A stretch of DNA of 64,000 bases from Aldehydirespirator sp965204415. Its GTDB lineage: Bacteria > Actinomycetota > Acidimicrobiia > Acidimicrobiales > Aldehydirespiratoraceae. The number at the start of each line of letters is the position of its first letter. The stretch's first letter is position 1. Shown in pieces: positions 35,142 to 45,585 of this stretch. Location of the stretch: assembly GCA_965204415.1 (NCBI GenBank), contig CBDBEL010000003.1:744001-808000 (forward strand), read 5' to 3'. The notes beneath the pieces are model-generated. The model did no database searches. It saw only the letters and a program-made list of their open reading frames with translations, and was not told the origin of the DNA. The position numbers and the translations under genes were made by a program.

Positions 35142-37370
35142 GTGTCCGACCAGGGTCTGACCGTTTTCAACGGCCGTTACGAACTCCTGCGCCGTATCGC
35201 GCGCGGAGGGATGGCCGATGTCTACCTGGCCCGCGACGCCTCGCTCGACCGGCAAGTAGCGGTGAAGGTCCTGTTCCCGGAGTTCGCCAACGACCCGAGC
35301 TTCGTTGAGCGGTTCCGCCGGGAGGCCAAGGCCGCGGCCAACCTCAACCACCCCAACATCGTCGGCATCTACGACTGGGGGCAGGAGCAGGGCACCTATT
35401 ACATCGTCATGGAGTACGTCGTGGGCCGCAGCATGGCCGACGTGCTGCGCTCCACCGGGCCTCTCAGCCCCGACCGCGCCGCAGAGATCGCGTCGGATGT
35501 CGCCGAAGCTCTCAGCAGCGCCCACAGCGCCGGGCTGGTACACCGCGACATCAAGCTCGGAAACATCATCGTCAGCGACGACGGCCAAGTGAAGGTCGCC
35601 GACTTCGGCATAGCCACCGCGCTGGCGCAGAGGGCGGGCGACAATCTCACCCATATCGGCTCGGTCATGGGCACGGCCACCTACTTCTCGCCCGAGCAGG
35701 CCCGGGGCAAGGCGCTCGACGGCCGCTCCGACCTGTACTCGCTGGGCGTCGTGCTCTACGAGATGATCGTGGGCAAGCCCCCGTTCACCGCCGACACCTC
35801 CACCGCGGTCGCGGTCAAGCACGTTCAGGAGCGGCCGCTTCCACCGTCGATGCTGGGCGTCACCATCGCGCAGTCGCTGGAGGCCATCATCCTCAAGCTG
35901 CTGGCCAAGAACCCGGCCAACCGCTACCCGAGGGCCGACGACCTGCGAGCCGACCTGCGGCGGTACCTGGACGGGGCTCACCAGATCCCCGACCGGGCCG
36001 TCCAGCCGGCGCCGACATCCACGACGGAGCGGCCCGTCACCGGGGAGCGGCCCGTCACCAGGGAGCGGCCTGTCACCAGGGAGCGGCCCGTCACCGGGGA
36101 GCGGCCGCTGAGGACGGGCAGCCACCCCCGCACCCAGTCCAGGACAGGGCCGGTTCGGATGCCGACCGCATCGCAGCCGGCCGTCGGCGGGGCCGGCGAC
36201 TCGGGCGTCCAACCGCCGGTGGCGCCCCCTCCCCCGGCCGGCGGCGGCCCCCCTCCCCAGTACGGGCCGCCGGCCTACTACTACGAGGAGGTCCACCGTT
36301 CCGACGGCTGGAAACGCACCCTGTTCATGGTGCTCGGCCTCGTTCTCCTCCTCGGCGCGCTCGGGTTCCTGGCCGTCACCTTCTACGACTCCCTCGGCCT
36401 CAACGACGATGCCCCGCCGACCGAGACGACCCCCGGCGACGAGGCAGTCCTGGTGGAAGTGCCCGATGTGATCGGGCTCAGCTACGGGGAGGCCGACGCC
36501 CAGTTGCGGGCCCTCGGGTTGGCGCCGGAGCCGAGCTACCAGGTCAACATCGAGGTACCCGAGAACACGGTCTTCGCCCAGAGCCCGCCCGCCGGCCAGC
36601 GGATCGCCGAGGAGGGCATCGTGGCCCTGACTGTCAGCCAGGGCGAGATTCCCAGGGTCCCGTCGGTGCGGGGCCGCAACCGGGTCGATGCTGAGGAGAT
36701 ACTCAGGAACGCCGGTTTCGGCGTCATCGTGATTGAGGGCCCCAGCCAGGCTGAGGCAGGCACCGTGGTATTCCAGGAGCCGACCTCCGGCACTGAGATC
36801 ACCGAGGGCGAACTGGTGGTGACGATCACCGTCTCCACCGGTCCGGGGCAGATCTTCGTGCCCGATGTCCGGGACCAGTCGCCCTTCGATGCGATCCAGA
36901 CGCTGATCGGTCAGGGGTTCCGGGTTGCTGAGCGGCGGGAGCCGTCGAGCGAGGTCCCGGAGGGGGAGATCATCGACACCGACCCGCCGCACGGGTTCCC
37001 GGTGTCGGCCGGGCTCGAGGTGTTCATCATCATCTCCGACGGGCCTCCGCTGGTGACCATCCCCGACGTGCAGGGACTGCTGTTCGACACCGGAAGGCTG
37101 GCCATAGAACGCGAGGGCCTCCTGATCGGAACGGTCACCTTCGAGCCGGTTGAGCCGGGATCCACCGATGTGGGCCGCATCCTGGCCCAGACGCCGCCGC
37201 CTGATCTCGAGGTTGCTGCCGAGACGGCGGTCGACGTCGTGGTGGGGGAGTTGTCGGATTCCGATGCGGACCAGTCCGACATCGAGGGGCCTGACGGCGA
37301 GGGTGGCGAGTCCGAGGGCCAGGATCAGACCGGTTCGGGGGATACGGAGGAGTCCGCCGACAGCGGCTAG
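35142..37370 (+). CDS. Membrane Ser/Thr protein kinase with PASTA domains (PknB-like)
   Basis: 742 residues from GTG 35142. Kinase domain about 13-275: glycine loop IARGGMADVYLARD, Lys42, catalytic HRDIKLGN with Asp136 (Leu replaces the usual Pro after Lys), DFG at 154-156, GTATYFSPEQARG. A juxtamembrane linker has four 6-residue repeats (ERPVTG/ERPVTR) and a Pro-rich part, then one membrane span (about 392-415) and four PASTA repeats (about 430-710) that bind peptidoglycan fragments, ending in an acidic tail. It controls growth and cell-wall synthesis. As in mycobacteria it converges with a trpG-type gene, but rodA and pbpA are absent between phosphatase and kinase. Confidence 0.93.
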   Translation: MSDQGLTVFNGRYELLRRIARGGMADVYLARDASLDRQVAVKVLFPEFANDPSFVERFRREAKAAANLNHPNIVGIYDWGQEQGTYYIVMEYVVGRSMADVLRSTGPLSPDRAAEIASDVAEALSSAHSAGLVHRDIKLGNIIVSDDGQVKVADFGIATALAQRAGDNLTHIGSVMGTATYFSPEQARGKALDGRSDLYSLGVVLYEMIVGKPPFTADTSTAVAVKHVQERPLPPSMLGVTIAQSLEAIILKLLAKNPANRYPRADDLRADLRRYLDGAHQIPDRAVQPAPTSTTERPVTGERPVTRERPVTRERPVTGERPLRTGSHPRTQSRTGPVRMPTASQPAVGGAGDSGVQPPVAPPPPAGGGPPPQYGPPAYYYEEVHRSDGWKRTLFMVLGLVLLLGALGFLAVTFYDSLGLNDDAPPTETTPGDEAVLVEVPDVIGLSYGEADAQLRALGLAPEPSYQVNIEVPENTVFAQSPPAGQRIAEEGIVALTVSQGEIPRVPSVRGRNRVDAEEILRNAGFGVIVIEGPSQAEAGTVVFQEPTSGTEITEGELVVTITVSTGPGQIFVPDVRDQSPFDAIQTLIGQGFRVAERREPSSEVPEGEIIDTDPPHGFPVSAGLEVFIIISDGPPLVTIPDVQGLLFDTGRLAIEREGLLIGTVTFEPVEPGSTDVGRILAQTPPPDLEVAAETAVDVVVGELSDSDADQSDIEGPDGEGGESEGQDQTGSGDTEESADSG
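36024..36107 (+). repeat. 18-bp coding repeats in the kinase linker
   Basis: Copies of GAGCGGCCCGTCACC plus GGG or AGG encode ERPVTG/ERPVTR in the juxtamembrane linker. They are rich in Thr, a typical target for the kinase's own phosphorylation, though that is an inference. Confidence 0.8.
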
Positions 37371-37391
37371 CGCCCGCTCTCAGAGGCCCGC

Positions 37392-37970
37392 CTATCTGCA
37401 GAGGGCCAGGAAGTTGTCGAGCAGGTCCCGCCCGGCGTCGGTGAGCACCGACTCGGGATGGAACTGCACGCCCTCTACGGGGTGGCTCCGGTGGCGCAGA
37501 CCCATCACCAGGCCCCCGTCGCAGGTGGCGGTCACCTCCAGGTCGCCGGGCACCGAGTCGCGATCGACGATGAGCGAGTGGTAGCGGGTGGCGGTGAGGG
37601 GATTGGGGAGGCCCTTGAAGACGCCGGCCGAGTCGTGCTCGACAACCGACGTCTTGCCGTGCATCACCTCGGGAGCCCGGATCACGTCGCCTCCGAAGAC
37701 CTGGCCGATGCACTGCATCCCCAGGCACACCCCGAAGATGGGAACGTGGCCGCTCAGCGTGGCCAGCAGCTCGTTGCTGACCCCGGCGTCATCGGGCGTT
37801 CCCGGGCCGGGACTGATCAGGATCCCGTCGGGCTCCAGGTCCCGCACCTCGCCGGCGGTGACCGCGTCATGCCGGTAGACGACCGGTTCGGCCCCCAGCT
37901 CCCCCAAGTACTGCACCAGGATGTACACGAACGAGTCATAGTTGTCGACAACAACAATCCGAGTCCCCAC
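37392..37970 (-). CDS. Glutamine amidotransferase, anthranilate/aminodeoxychorismate synthase component II
   Basis: 192 residues. Class I amidotransferase triad: Cys in FGVCLGMQCIGQ, and His and Glu in GVQFHPESVLT. The start VVVDNYDSFVY and the PGPGTPDD loop are typical of TrpG/PabA. It supplies ammonia from glutamine for anthranilate or 4-amino-4-deoxychorismate formation; a stand-alone gene may serve both. It converges with the PASTA kinase gene, an arrangement shared with mycobacteria. Confidence 0.93.
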   Translation of the reverse strand: MGTRIVVVDNYDSFVYILVQYLGELGAEPVVYRHDAVTAGEVRDLEPDGILISPGPGTPDDAGVSNELLATLSGHVPIFGVCLGMQCIGQVFGGDVIRAPEVMHGKTSVVEHDSAGVFKGLPNPLTATRYHSLIVDRDSVPGDLEVTATCDGGLVMGLRHRSHPVEGVQFHPESVLTDAGRDLLDNFLALCR

Positions 37971-38326
37971 CCAAGAAACGCTACCGCCAAGGCGCGATCA
38001 ACAAGACCGGGCACCGCACCCCGGGAGGCCGGGAGGTGGCACCGGCTAGGCCGAACAGCGCCACCCGGGAGGCCGGGGGGTGGCACCGGCTAGGCCGAAC
38101 AGCGCCACCCGGGAGGCCGGGGGGTGGCACCGGCTAGGCCGAACAGCGCCACCCGGGAGGCCGGGGGGTGGCACCGGCTAGGCCGAACAGCGCCACCCGG
38201 TAGGCCGGGGGGTGGCACGGGGGCAAGGAATGGCGGCGCTCGCGCCGCCAGGCCGCGCCCGTGACAGGACCCGCCGGCCGGGGAGACTATGTCGCGCGCG
38301 CAGCAGGACCCGCCGGCCGGAACGGC
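37971..38326. other. Gene-free repeat-rich region between pabA/trpG and the EtfD-like gene
   Basis: 356 bases. It holds a 44-bp tandem repeat (38022-38217) and one copy of a 39-bp duplication that includes the end of the EtfD-like gene (38265-38343). No plausible gene is seen on either strand. Confidence 0.7.
38022..38217. repeat. 44-bp tandem repeat with a hairpin in each unit, ~4.5 copies
   Basis: CTAGGCCGAACAGC recurs at 38046, 38090, 38134 and 38178, exactly 44 bases apart. Copies are nearly identical. Each contains GCCACCC and GGGTGGC about 11 bases apart, able to form a 7-bp stem. The unit is not a multiple of three and the region is not coding. Confidence 0.9.
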
Positions 38327-38343
38327 CTATGTCGGGCGCGCAG
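38265..38343. repeat. 39-bp imperfect tandem duplication at the 3' end of the EtfD-like gene
   Basis: Both copies begin CAGGACCCGCCGGCCGG (38265 and 38304) and end with TATGTCG and GCGCGCAG. The second copy contains the last codons and stop of the gene; the first lies just downstream of the gene. Confidence 0.75.
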
Positions 38344-40525
38344 AGTCCCGGGCCTCGACCGCCTCCAGCACATGCAAGGCGATGTCCGCGACCTGCACCG
38401 ACTCCTCGTCCACGCCCGCACCCCGCACCCCGTCGTCCATCATGATGTAGCAGAACGGGCAGGCGGTGGCGATGCGCGACGCCCCGGTGTCGAGCAGCTC
38501 CCGGGAGCGCTCGTCGTTCACCTTGGTGCCGATGGTCTCCTCCATCCACATGCGGGCCCCGCCCGCACCGCAGCACATGCCCTTGGTCCCGTTGCGGGGG
38601 GCCTCCACCAGGTCGATGCCGCCGAGGGAGCCGAGCACCCGCCGGGGCGCCAGGTACACGTCGTTGTGGCGGCCCAGGTAGCAGCTGTCGTGGTAGACGA
38701 CCCGCTCGGCCAGGGTGGCGCCTTCGAGGTCGAGGCGGCCGTCGGCCACCAGCGCGTCGAGCAGCTGGCTGTGGTGGACGACCTCGTAGTGCCCGCCGAG
38801 CTGCGGGTACTCGTTGGCCAGGGTGTTGAAGCAGTGGGGGCACTGGGTGACGATCTTGCGCACCCCCATGGAGTTGAGGGTCTCGATGTTGGCTGAGGCC
38901 AGCATCTGGAACAGGTATTCGTTGCCGGAGCGCCTGGCCGAGTCGCCGGTGCAGTTCTCGGCCGGGCCGAGGATGGCGAAGTCGATCCCGGCCCGCTCCA
39001 TGAGCTGGGCCATGGCCCGGGCCACCTTCTTGTTCTTGTCGTCGAAGGAGCCCGCGCAGCCCACCCAGTACAGGTACTCGGCGTCGAGGGGGTCGCCGCC
39101 GGAGATCACTCGCACCCCGTCGAGGTCCCGGGCCCAGTCGGCCCTCTCGGTCTGGCTCAGCGACCACGGGTTGGACGAGTTCTCCATGCCCCGGAAGGCC
39201 TGGCCCAGCTCCGAGGGGAAGTCGCTCTCCATCAGGGTCAGGTAGCGGCGCATGTCCAGGATCTTGTCGAGGATCTCGATGTTGACCGGGCAGATCTCGT
39301 CGCAGGCCCGGCACGACGTGCACGCCCACAGCTCCTCGTTGCTGATGCGCTCGAACATCCAGTTGGCCGGCACGGTCACCTCGGCCTCGCCGGTGCCCAG
39401 CGGCGGCGAGGTGGGCGGACTCCCGGTGCGGGCCATGACCTCGCCCGTCTTGAGCACGATCTCGCGGGGGTCGAGGGGCTTGCCGGTGGCATGGGCCGGA
39501 CACACCGACGTGCAGCGGCCGCACATGGTGCAGGCGTCGGTGTCGAGCAGCTGCTTCCACGAGAAGTCCTCGACCACCGAGGCCCCGAACGTCTCGAGCT
39601 CGGTGTCGCCCTCCACCAGGTTGGGCATGGGGCGCATGGCGCCCTTGGGGCGGTCGCGGTGGCGCAGGTACATGTTCAGCGGCGAGGTGAACATGTGGCG
39701 CAGCATGGTGGTGGGCAGGATCACCAGGAACGCCATGAAGGCGACCACGTGGGCCACCCACCACGCCTGGTGCCAGCCGGCCACCGCGCCCGAGCCGTCG
39801 ACGAGGGTGGCCAGCGGGTAGCCGATGAAGCTCCAGCGCTCGTGGTCGGGCAGGCCGTCGGCCGCGATCCGGAACGCCTCCGCGCCGAATCCGGTCACGC
39901 CGATGGCCAGCATCACGCCGCCGATGACGGCGTGCTCGGGCCGGGTCTTGATGCGGATGCGGTAGGGCCGCCACGCCGGCGGGCCGAAGCGGCGCAGGAT
40001 GGCCCACACCATGCCGGCCACGAACACCAGCCCGGCGGCGTCGCCCACCGCGGAGTAGGCCCGGTACACGTCGCCGTGGAGGAACTTGAGCCCGTCGGGG
40101 AGCTGGTGGTCGACCTCGAGGGTGGTGGTCACTCCCAGCAGGATCAGGAAGCTGAAGTAGATCAGCGAGTGCATCACGCCGGCGCCGGGCTCCCGCAGCA
40201 GGGTGCGCATGTAGACGCCCGCCCGGAAGTCGGCCATGCGGTGCTTGGCGTTGTGCAAGGTGGTGCGGCGGTTGTCGGGGCGGCCCCGCTGCCAGTTCTT
40301 CACCCGGTGGGCGAACAGCACCGACCCGTACACCAGCAGCACGGGGATGACGGTGTAGAAGGCGGCCTTCAGCGGGGCCGGGATGTTGCCGAACACCTCG
40401 CGGGTGATCGCGCTGTCGCTGTGGAAGCCAGCGACGCCGGCCACGATGCCCGACAGGGCGGTGAACAGCGCGACGGCCACACCGACAACGATGACGACGT
40501 GATGGGGCTTGATCCGGGACTGCAT
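38327..40525 (-). CDS. Membrane Fe-S oxidoreductase, EtfD-like (ETF to quinone electron transfer)
   Basis: 732 residues. The N-terminal half has about six membrane helices with His pairs for heme. Two [4Fe-4S] motifs follow: CTMCGRCTSVCP at 332-343 and CTSCRACDEICP at 402-413. Two CCG domains follow, including CPHCFNTL and GMCCGAGGARMWME. This is the layout of mycobacterial EtfD, proposed to pass electrons from electron-transfer flavoprotein to menaquinone during fatty-acid oxidation, and is related to heterodisulfide reductase HdrD. No etfAB genes are in the window. Confidence 0.87.
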   Translation of the reverse strand: MQSRIKPHHVVIVVGVAVALFTALSGIVAGVAGFHSDSAITREVFGNIPAPLKAAFYTVIPVLLVYGSVLFAHRVKNWQRGRPDNRRTTLHNAKHRMADFRAGVYMRTLLREPGAGVMHSLIYFSFLILLGVTTTLEVDHQLPDGLKFLHGDVYRAYSAVGDAAGLVFVAGMVWAILRRFGPPAWRPYRIRIKTRPEHAVIGGVMLAIGVTGFGAEAFRIAADGLPDHERWSFIGYPLATLVDGSGAVAGWHQAWWVAHVVAFMAFLVILPTTMLRHMFTSPLNMYLRHRDRPKGAMRPMPNLVEGDTELETFGASVVEDFSWKQLLDTDACTMCGRCTSVCPAHATGKPLDPREIVLKTGEVMARTGSPPTSPPLGTGEAEVTVPANWMFERISNEELWACTSCRACDEICPVNIEILDKILDMRRYLTLMESDFPSELGQAFRGMENSSNPWSLSQTERADWARDLDGVRVISGGDPLDAEYLYWVGCAGSFDDKNKKVARAMAQLMERAGIDFAILGPAENCTGDSARRSGNEYLFQMLASANIETLNSMGVRKIVTQCPHCFNTLANEYPQLGGHYEVVHHSQLLDALVADGRLDLEGATLAERVVYHDSCYLGRHNDVYLAPRRVLGSLGGIDLVEAPRNGTKGMCCGAGGARMWMEETIGTKVNDERSRELLDTGASRIATACPFCYIMMDDGVRGAGVDEESVQVADIALHVLEAVEARDSARPT

Positions 40526-40574
40526 GACGGCCGCGACACTACCCGCCGCGCCCAGTTCGGTCAGTCAGCCCCGT

Positions 40575-41339
40575 TCAACGAGGTCTGGAGGCTTGGGCGG
40601 CTACCTCGGCTGCGGCTGCGGCTGCGGCTTCGGGGTCCAGGGCTCGGGCCAGGGGGTGTTTGGACTCGGTCGGGAACATGTCGGGGCCCAGCACGTAGTG
40701 CAGGGGCATTCCGGTGGGGATGTTGAGGGCTCCGATGTCGGTGTCGGAGATCCCGTCCAGGTGCTTGGCCAGGGCCCGCAGGCTGTTGCCGTGGGCCGAC
40801 ACCAGCACGGTGTGGCCCTGCCGCAGGTCGCCGACGATGGCGTCGTCCCAGTAGGGGAGCAGCCTGGCCAGCACGTCGGCGAGGCTCTCGGTCAGGGGTA
40901 TGAGTTCCGGTGCGAGGTCCGCGTAGGCCGGGGCGTGGTTGGGGTTGAACTCGTTGTCGGGCCGGATGGGCGGGGGTGGGGTGTCGTAGCCGCGCCGCCA
41001 CCGCTGGAGCTGCTCGGGGCCGTGGGCCCGGAGGGTGGCTGCCTTGTCGAGCCCGGTCAGGTCGCCGTAGTGGCGCTCGTTGAGCCGCCAGCTGCGGCGC
41101 ACCTCCAGCGAGTCGAGGCCGAGGGCGTCGAGCACGATCCCGGTGGTCTCGGTGGCCCGTCGCAGCACCGACGTGTGCACCGCGGTCGGGATCAGGCCGG
41201 CCTCCGCCAGCAACTCGGCGGCGCCTCGGGCCTCGGCCCGTCCCGCTTCGTTCAGCCCGCAGTCGTGCCAGCCGGTGAACAGGTTCCGGTCGTTCCATTC
41301 ACTGCGGCCGTGGCGCAACAGGATCAGGTCATGGGCCAT
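40575..41339 (-). CDS. gpmA: 2,3-bisphosphoglycerate-dependent phosphoglycerate mutase
   Basis: 254 residues from the ATG at 41339. The phospho-acceptor His10 is in LILLRHGRSEWN. Other family signatures are NLFTGWHDCGLNEAG, RRSWRLNERHYGDLTGLDK and VSAHGNSLRALAKHL. It interconverts 3- and 2-phosphoglycerate in glycolysis. It ends in an Ala-rich tail made by a GCN/CAG-like run. It diverges from dnaK, with the HAIR-like operator between. Confidence 0.95.
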   Translation of the reverse strand: MAHDLILLRHGRSEWNDRNLFTGWHDCGLNEAGRAEARGAAELLAEAGLIPTAVHTSVLRRATETTGIVLDALGLDSLEVRRSWRLNERHYGDLTGLDKAATLRAHGPEQLQRWRRGYDTPPPPIRPDNEFNPNHAPAYADLAPELIPLTESLADVLARLLPYWDDAIVGDLRQGHTVLVSAHGNSLRALAKHLDGISDTDIGALNIPTGMPLHYVLGPDMFPTESKHPLARALDPEAAAAAAAEVAAQASRPR

Positions 41340-41372
41340 GCCCGCCAAGGTACCGGCCCGGCCCCAGCAAAA

Positions 41373-41393
41373 GTTGATAATATAAGACTCAAG
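41373..41393. promoter_or_regulatory. HAIR-like HspR operator upstream of dnaK
   Basis: GTTGATA, 7 bases, then ACTCAAG. The right half is exact against the HAIR consensus CTTGAGT-N7-ACTCAAG and the left keeps the TTGA core. It lies 90 bases before the dnaK start in an AT-rich patch. The hspR gene in the same operon encodes the expected repressor. Confidence 0.65.
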
Positions 41394-41482
41394 TTTTTGT
41401 TGTGATCGGGAATGAACTTCGTTACCGTGTGCGTTTAAGGATAGGCAGAGTAGAGCAACACACCAAGAAAAGGAGCCTCACC

Positions 41483-43311
<1,829 letters not shown>

Positions 43312-43315
<4 letters not shown>

Positions 43316-43980
43316 GCGCCAAGTCCTCAGACGTGAGCGAGCCCGACACGGCAGCCTCCAAGCCCGACGAGTCCGAGCCCGACGAGTCCGAGCCTGACGA
43401 GTCCGAGCACGGCGAGTCCGAGCCCGACGAGTCCGAGCACGGCGAGTCCGAGCACGGCGAGTCGGTCCCGGCGCCCGAGGACGGCCCGGCTTCGGGGCCC
43501 GCGACCGCGGATCCGGAGTCGGACTGCACCGAGACGGCTGTCGACGGCGCACCGTCCGATCTGGCCGCCGTCATCGCGGAGCGCGACGCCTATCTCGAGG
43601 ACCTGCAGCGGGTGACCGCGGAGTTCACCAACTTCCGTCGCCAGACGATGAGGCGGAACACCGAGCTCGTCGCCCAGGCCGCTTCGAGGCTGGCCCGGGA
43701 GCTGCTGGTTGTTCTCGACGCCTGCGAGGCCGCGGTGAGCCAGGGCGTCGAAGGCATCGACGCCGTTCAGGCCCAGCTGCTGGGCGTGCTCACCGGCGAG
43801 GGCCTCGCGGTGCTCGGCACGGTCGACGAGCCCTTCGATCCCGGCTTCCATGAGGCCGTGATGAGCGAGGAGTCCGGCACCGAGGGCCAGTCCGCCCCCG
43901 TCGTGGCCGACGTCCTGCGCACCGGGTACGCGTGGAACGGGCGGGTGCTCAGGCCGGCCATGGTGAAGGTGCGCAACTGA
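43312..43980 (+). CDS. grpE: Nucleotide exchange factor GrpE
   Basis: 222 residues from a GTG that overlaps the dnaK stop. The N-terminal 60 residues are an acidic low-complexity stretch of DESEP and HGESE units (15-bp repeats). The GrpE coiled coil (AVIAERDAYLEDLQRVTAEF, NFRRQTMRR) and the C-terminal beta domain (TGYAWNGRVLRPAMVKV) are intact. It releases ADP from DnaK. The acidic head is longer than usual. Confidence 0.94.
43362..43466 (+). repeat. 15-bp coding repeats in grpE
   Basis: Seven units of CCCGACGAGTCCGAG or CACGGCGAGTCCGAG type, coding PDESE or HGESE. They are a multiple of three and highly acidic. Confidence 0.85.
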
Positions 43981-44021
43981 CAGAAGGTGCAGCAAGCAAC
44001 AGACGTACCGAGGAGGTGAAA

Positions 44022-45155
44022 GTGGAGCCCCAGCGGGAGTGGTTCGAGAAGGACTACTACAAGATTCTCGGCGTGGCCGAGGACGCCTCGGCCTCCGCCA
44101 TCACCAAGGCCTACCGCAAGCTGGCCAAGGAGTTGCACCCCGACGCCAACCCCGGAGACTCCGCGGTCGAGGACCGCTTCAAGGAGGTCTCGTCGGCCTA
44201 CGACGTGCTCGGCGACACCGCCAAGCGCGAGGCCTACGACGATGTGCGCAAGCTCGGCCCCATGGCCGGAGCCTTCGGTCCGGGCGGACCGGGTCCGGCC
44301 GGCGGGTTCAACGTGAACTTCGAGCAGATGGGTGATCTTCAGAACCTGTTCGGCGACCTCTTCGGTCGGCGCCGTCGCCGCGGCAACACGGCCCAGCCGG
44401 GCGCCGACATCGAGACCGAGGTGAAGCTCGACTTTGCCGACGCCGTGTCGGGGGCCACCATCGCCGTGCCCGTCACCGGCGAGGCCCGCTGCCGGACCTG
44501 TGAGGGTCTGGGCGCCGAGCCCCCGGCCAAGCCACGGCCCTGCCCGACCTGTTCGGGAACGGGCGTGACCGACGAGAACCAGGGCCTGTTCTCCTTCAGC
44601 CGGCCCTGCACCGCATGCGCCGGCCGGGCCGTCGTCATCGACGAACCGTGCTCGGCATGCAGTGGACGGGGGGTCGAGCATCGGCGCCGCGAGGTGAAGG
44701 CCCGCGTCCCGTCGGGTGTGACCGACGGTCAGCGGATCAAGCTCAAGGGACGCGGGGGGCCGCCGCAGGGTCCGGGCAGCCAGCCCGGCGACCTGTACGT
44801 GCGGATCGGCGTCAGGCCCCACCGTCTGTTCGGGCGGGACGGCAAGAACCTCACGCTGAGAGTGCCGGTCACGTTCTCGGAGGCCGCGCTGGGCGCCCAC
44901 GTGAAGGTGCCCACCCTCGACGACTCGACCGTCACCATCCGCGTCCCGCCCGGCACCACCACCGGCAAGCGCCTCCGCATTCCCGCTAGCACCGCGACCG
45001 GCGGCGCCGACCTCATCGTCGAGGTCGAGGTGGTGGTGCCCAAGAACCTGTCCGACGAGCAGCGGGCCGCGGTGGAGGCCTTCGCGGCCGCCCCCGGAGA
45101 CGACCCCCGGGCTCATCTGCAGCCGAAGACCGCCAAGCAGGGAGAATCATCATGA
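44022..45155 (+). CDS. dnaJ: Co-chaperone DnaJ
   Basis: 377 residues from GTG 44022, with GAGGAG at about 44010. J domain with HPD in KELHPDANPGD, a shortened Gly/Phe region (GGPGPAGGFNV), four zinc-binding repeats (CRTCEGLG, CPTCSGTG, CTACAGR, CSACSGRG) and C-terminal substrate-binding domains. It delivers clients to DnaK and stimulates its ATPase. It overlaps hspR by ATGA. GTG 44016 is a possible alternative start. Confidence 0.96.
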   Translation: MEPQREWFEKDYYKILGVAEDASASAITKAYRKLAKELHPDANPGDSAVEDRFKEVSSAYDVLGDTAKREAYDDVRKLGPMAGAFGPGGPGPAGGFNVNFEQMGDLQNLFGDLFGRRRRRGNTAQPGADIETEVKLDFADAVSGATIAVPVTGEARCRTCEGLGAEPPAKPRPCPTCSGTGVTDENQGLFSFSRPCTACAGRAVVIDEPCSACSGRGVEHRRREVKARVPSGVTDGQRIKLKGRGGPPQGPGSQPGDLYVRIGVRPHRLFGRDGKNLTLRVPVTFSEAALGAHVKVPTLDDSTVTIRVPPGTTTGKRLRIPASTATGGADLIVEVEVVVPKNLSDEQRAAVEAFAAAPGDDPRAHLQPKTAKQGESS

Positions 45156-45574
45156 GCGACGAACGCTTCCATCGAGCCGTATATGTGATCTCGGTGGCCG
45201 CCGAGCTTGCCGGAGTGCACCCCCAGACGCTCCGGATCTACGAGCGCAGGGGCCTGCTCGCCCCGGCCCGCACCGCGGGTGGCAGCCGCCGCTACAGCGA
45301 CGCCGACCTGGCGCTGCTGGAGCACATCGCCGAACTCACCGACTCCGGTCTCAACCTGGCCGGGGTGCAGCGAGTGCTGGAACTCGAACGCGAGGTAGCC
45401 GAGCTTCGGGCCCAGCTGTCCGAGGCGCGCCAGGCCCACGAGGACGACCGGGCGGAGTTGGCCGCCCGCGGCTTCAACCCCGGCAGTCTGCTCCCCGCGG
45501 TCCGACCGAAGAGGCCGGTGACGCTGTACCGCGCCCGGCGCGACGGCGCGGGGTCCGGCCGCAGCGGCCTCTAG
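45152..45574 (+). CDS. hspR: Heat-shock repressor HspR (MerR family)
   Basis: 140 residues. MerR-type HTH: VAAELAGVHPQTLRIYERRG followed by LLAPARTAGGSRRYSDADL, then a coiled-coil dimerisation helix (LELEREVAELRAQLSEARQ). It overlaps dnaJ by ATGA. In actinobacteria HspR binds HAIR elements together with DnaK; a HAIR-like site lies upstream of dnaK here, so the operon is probably self-limiting. Confidence 0.95.
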   Translation: MSDERFHRAVYVISVAAELAGVHPQTLRIYERRGLLAPARTAGGSRRYSDADLALLEHIAELTDSGLNLAGVQRVLELEREVAELRAQLSEARQAHEDDRAELAARGFNPGSLLPAVRPKRPVTLYRARRDGAGSGRSGL

Positions 45575-45585
45575 GAGCGGGCCCG

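Noticed and set aside
38022..38217. CRISPR array
   Set aside because: The repeat is continuous with no unique spacers, and no cas genes are present.
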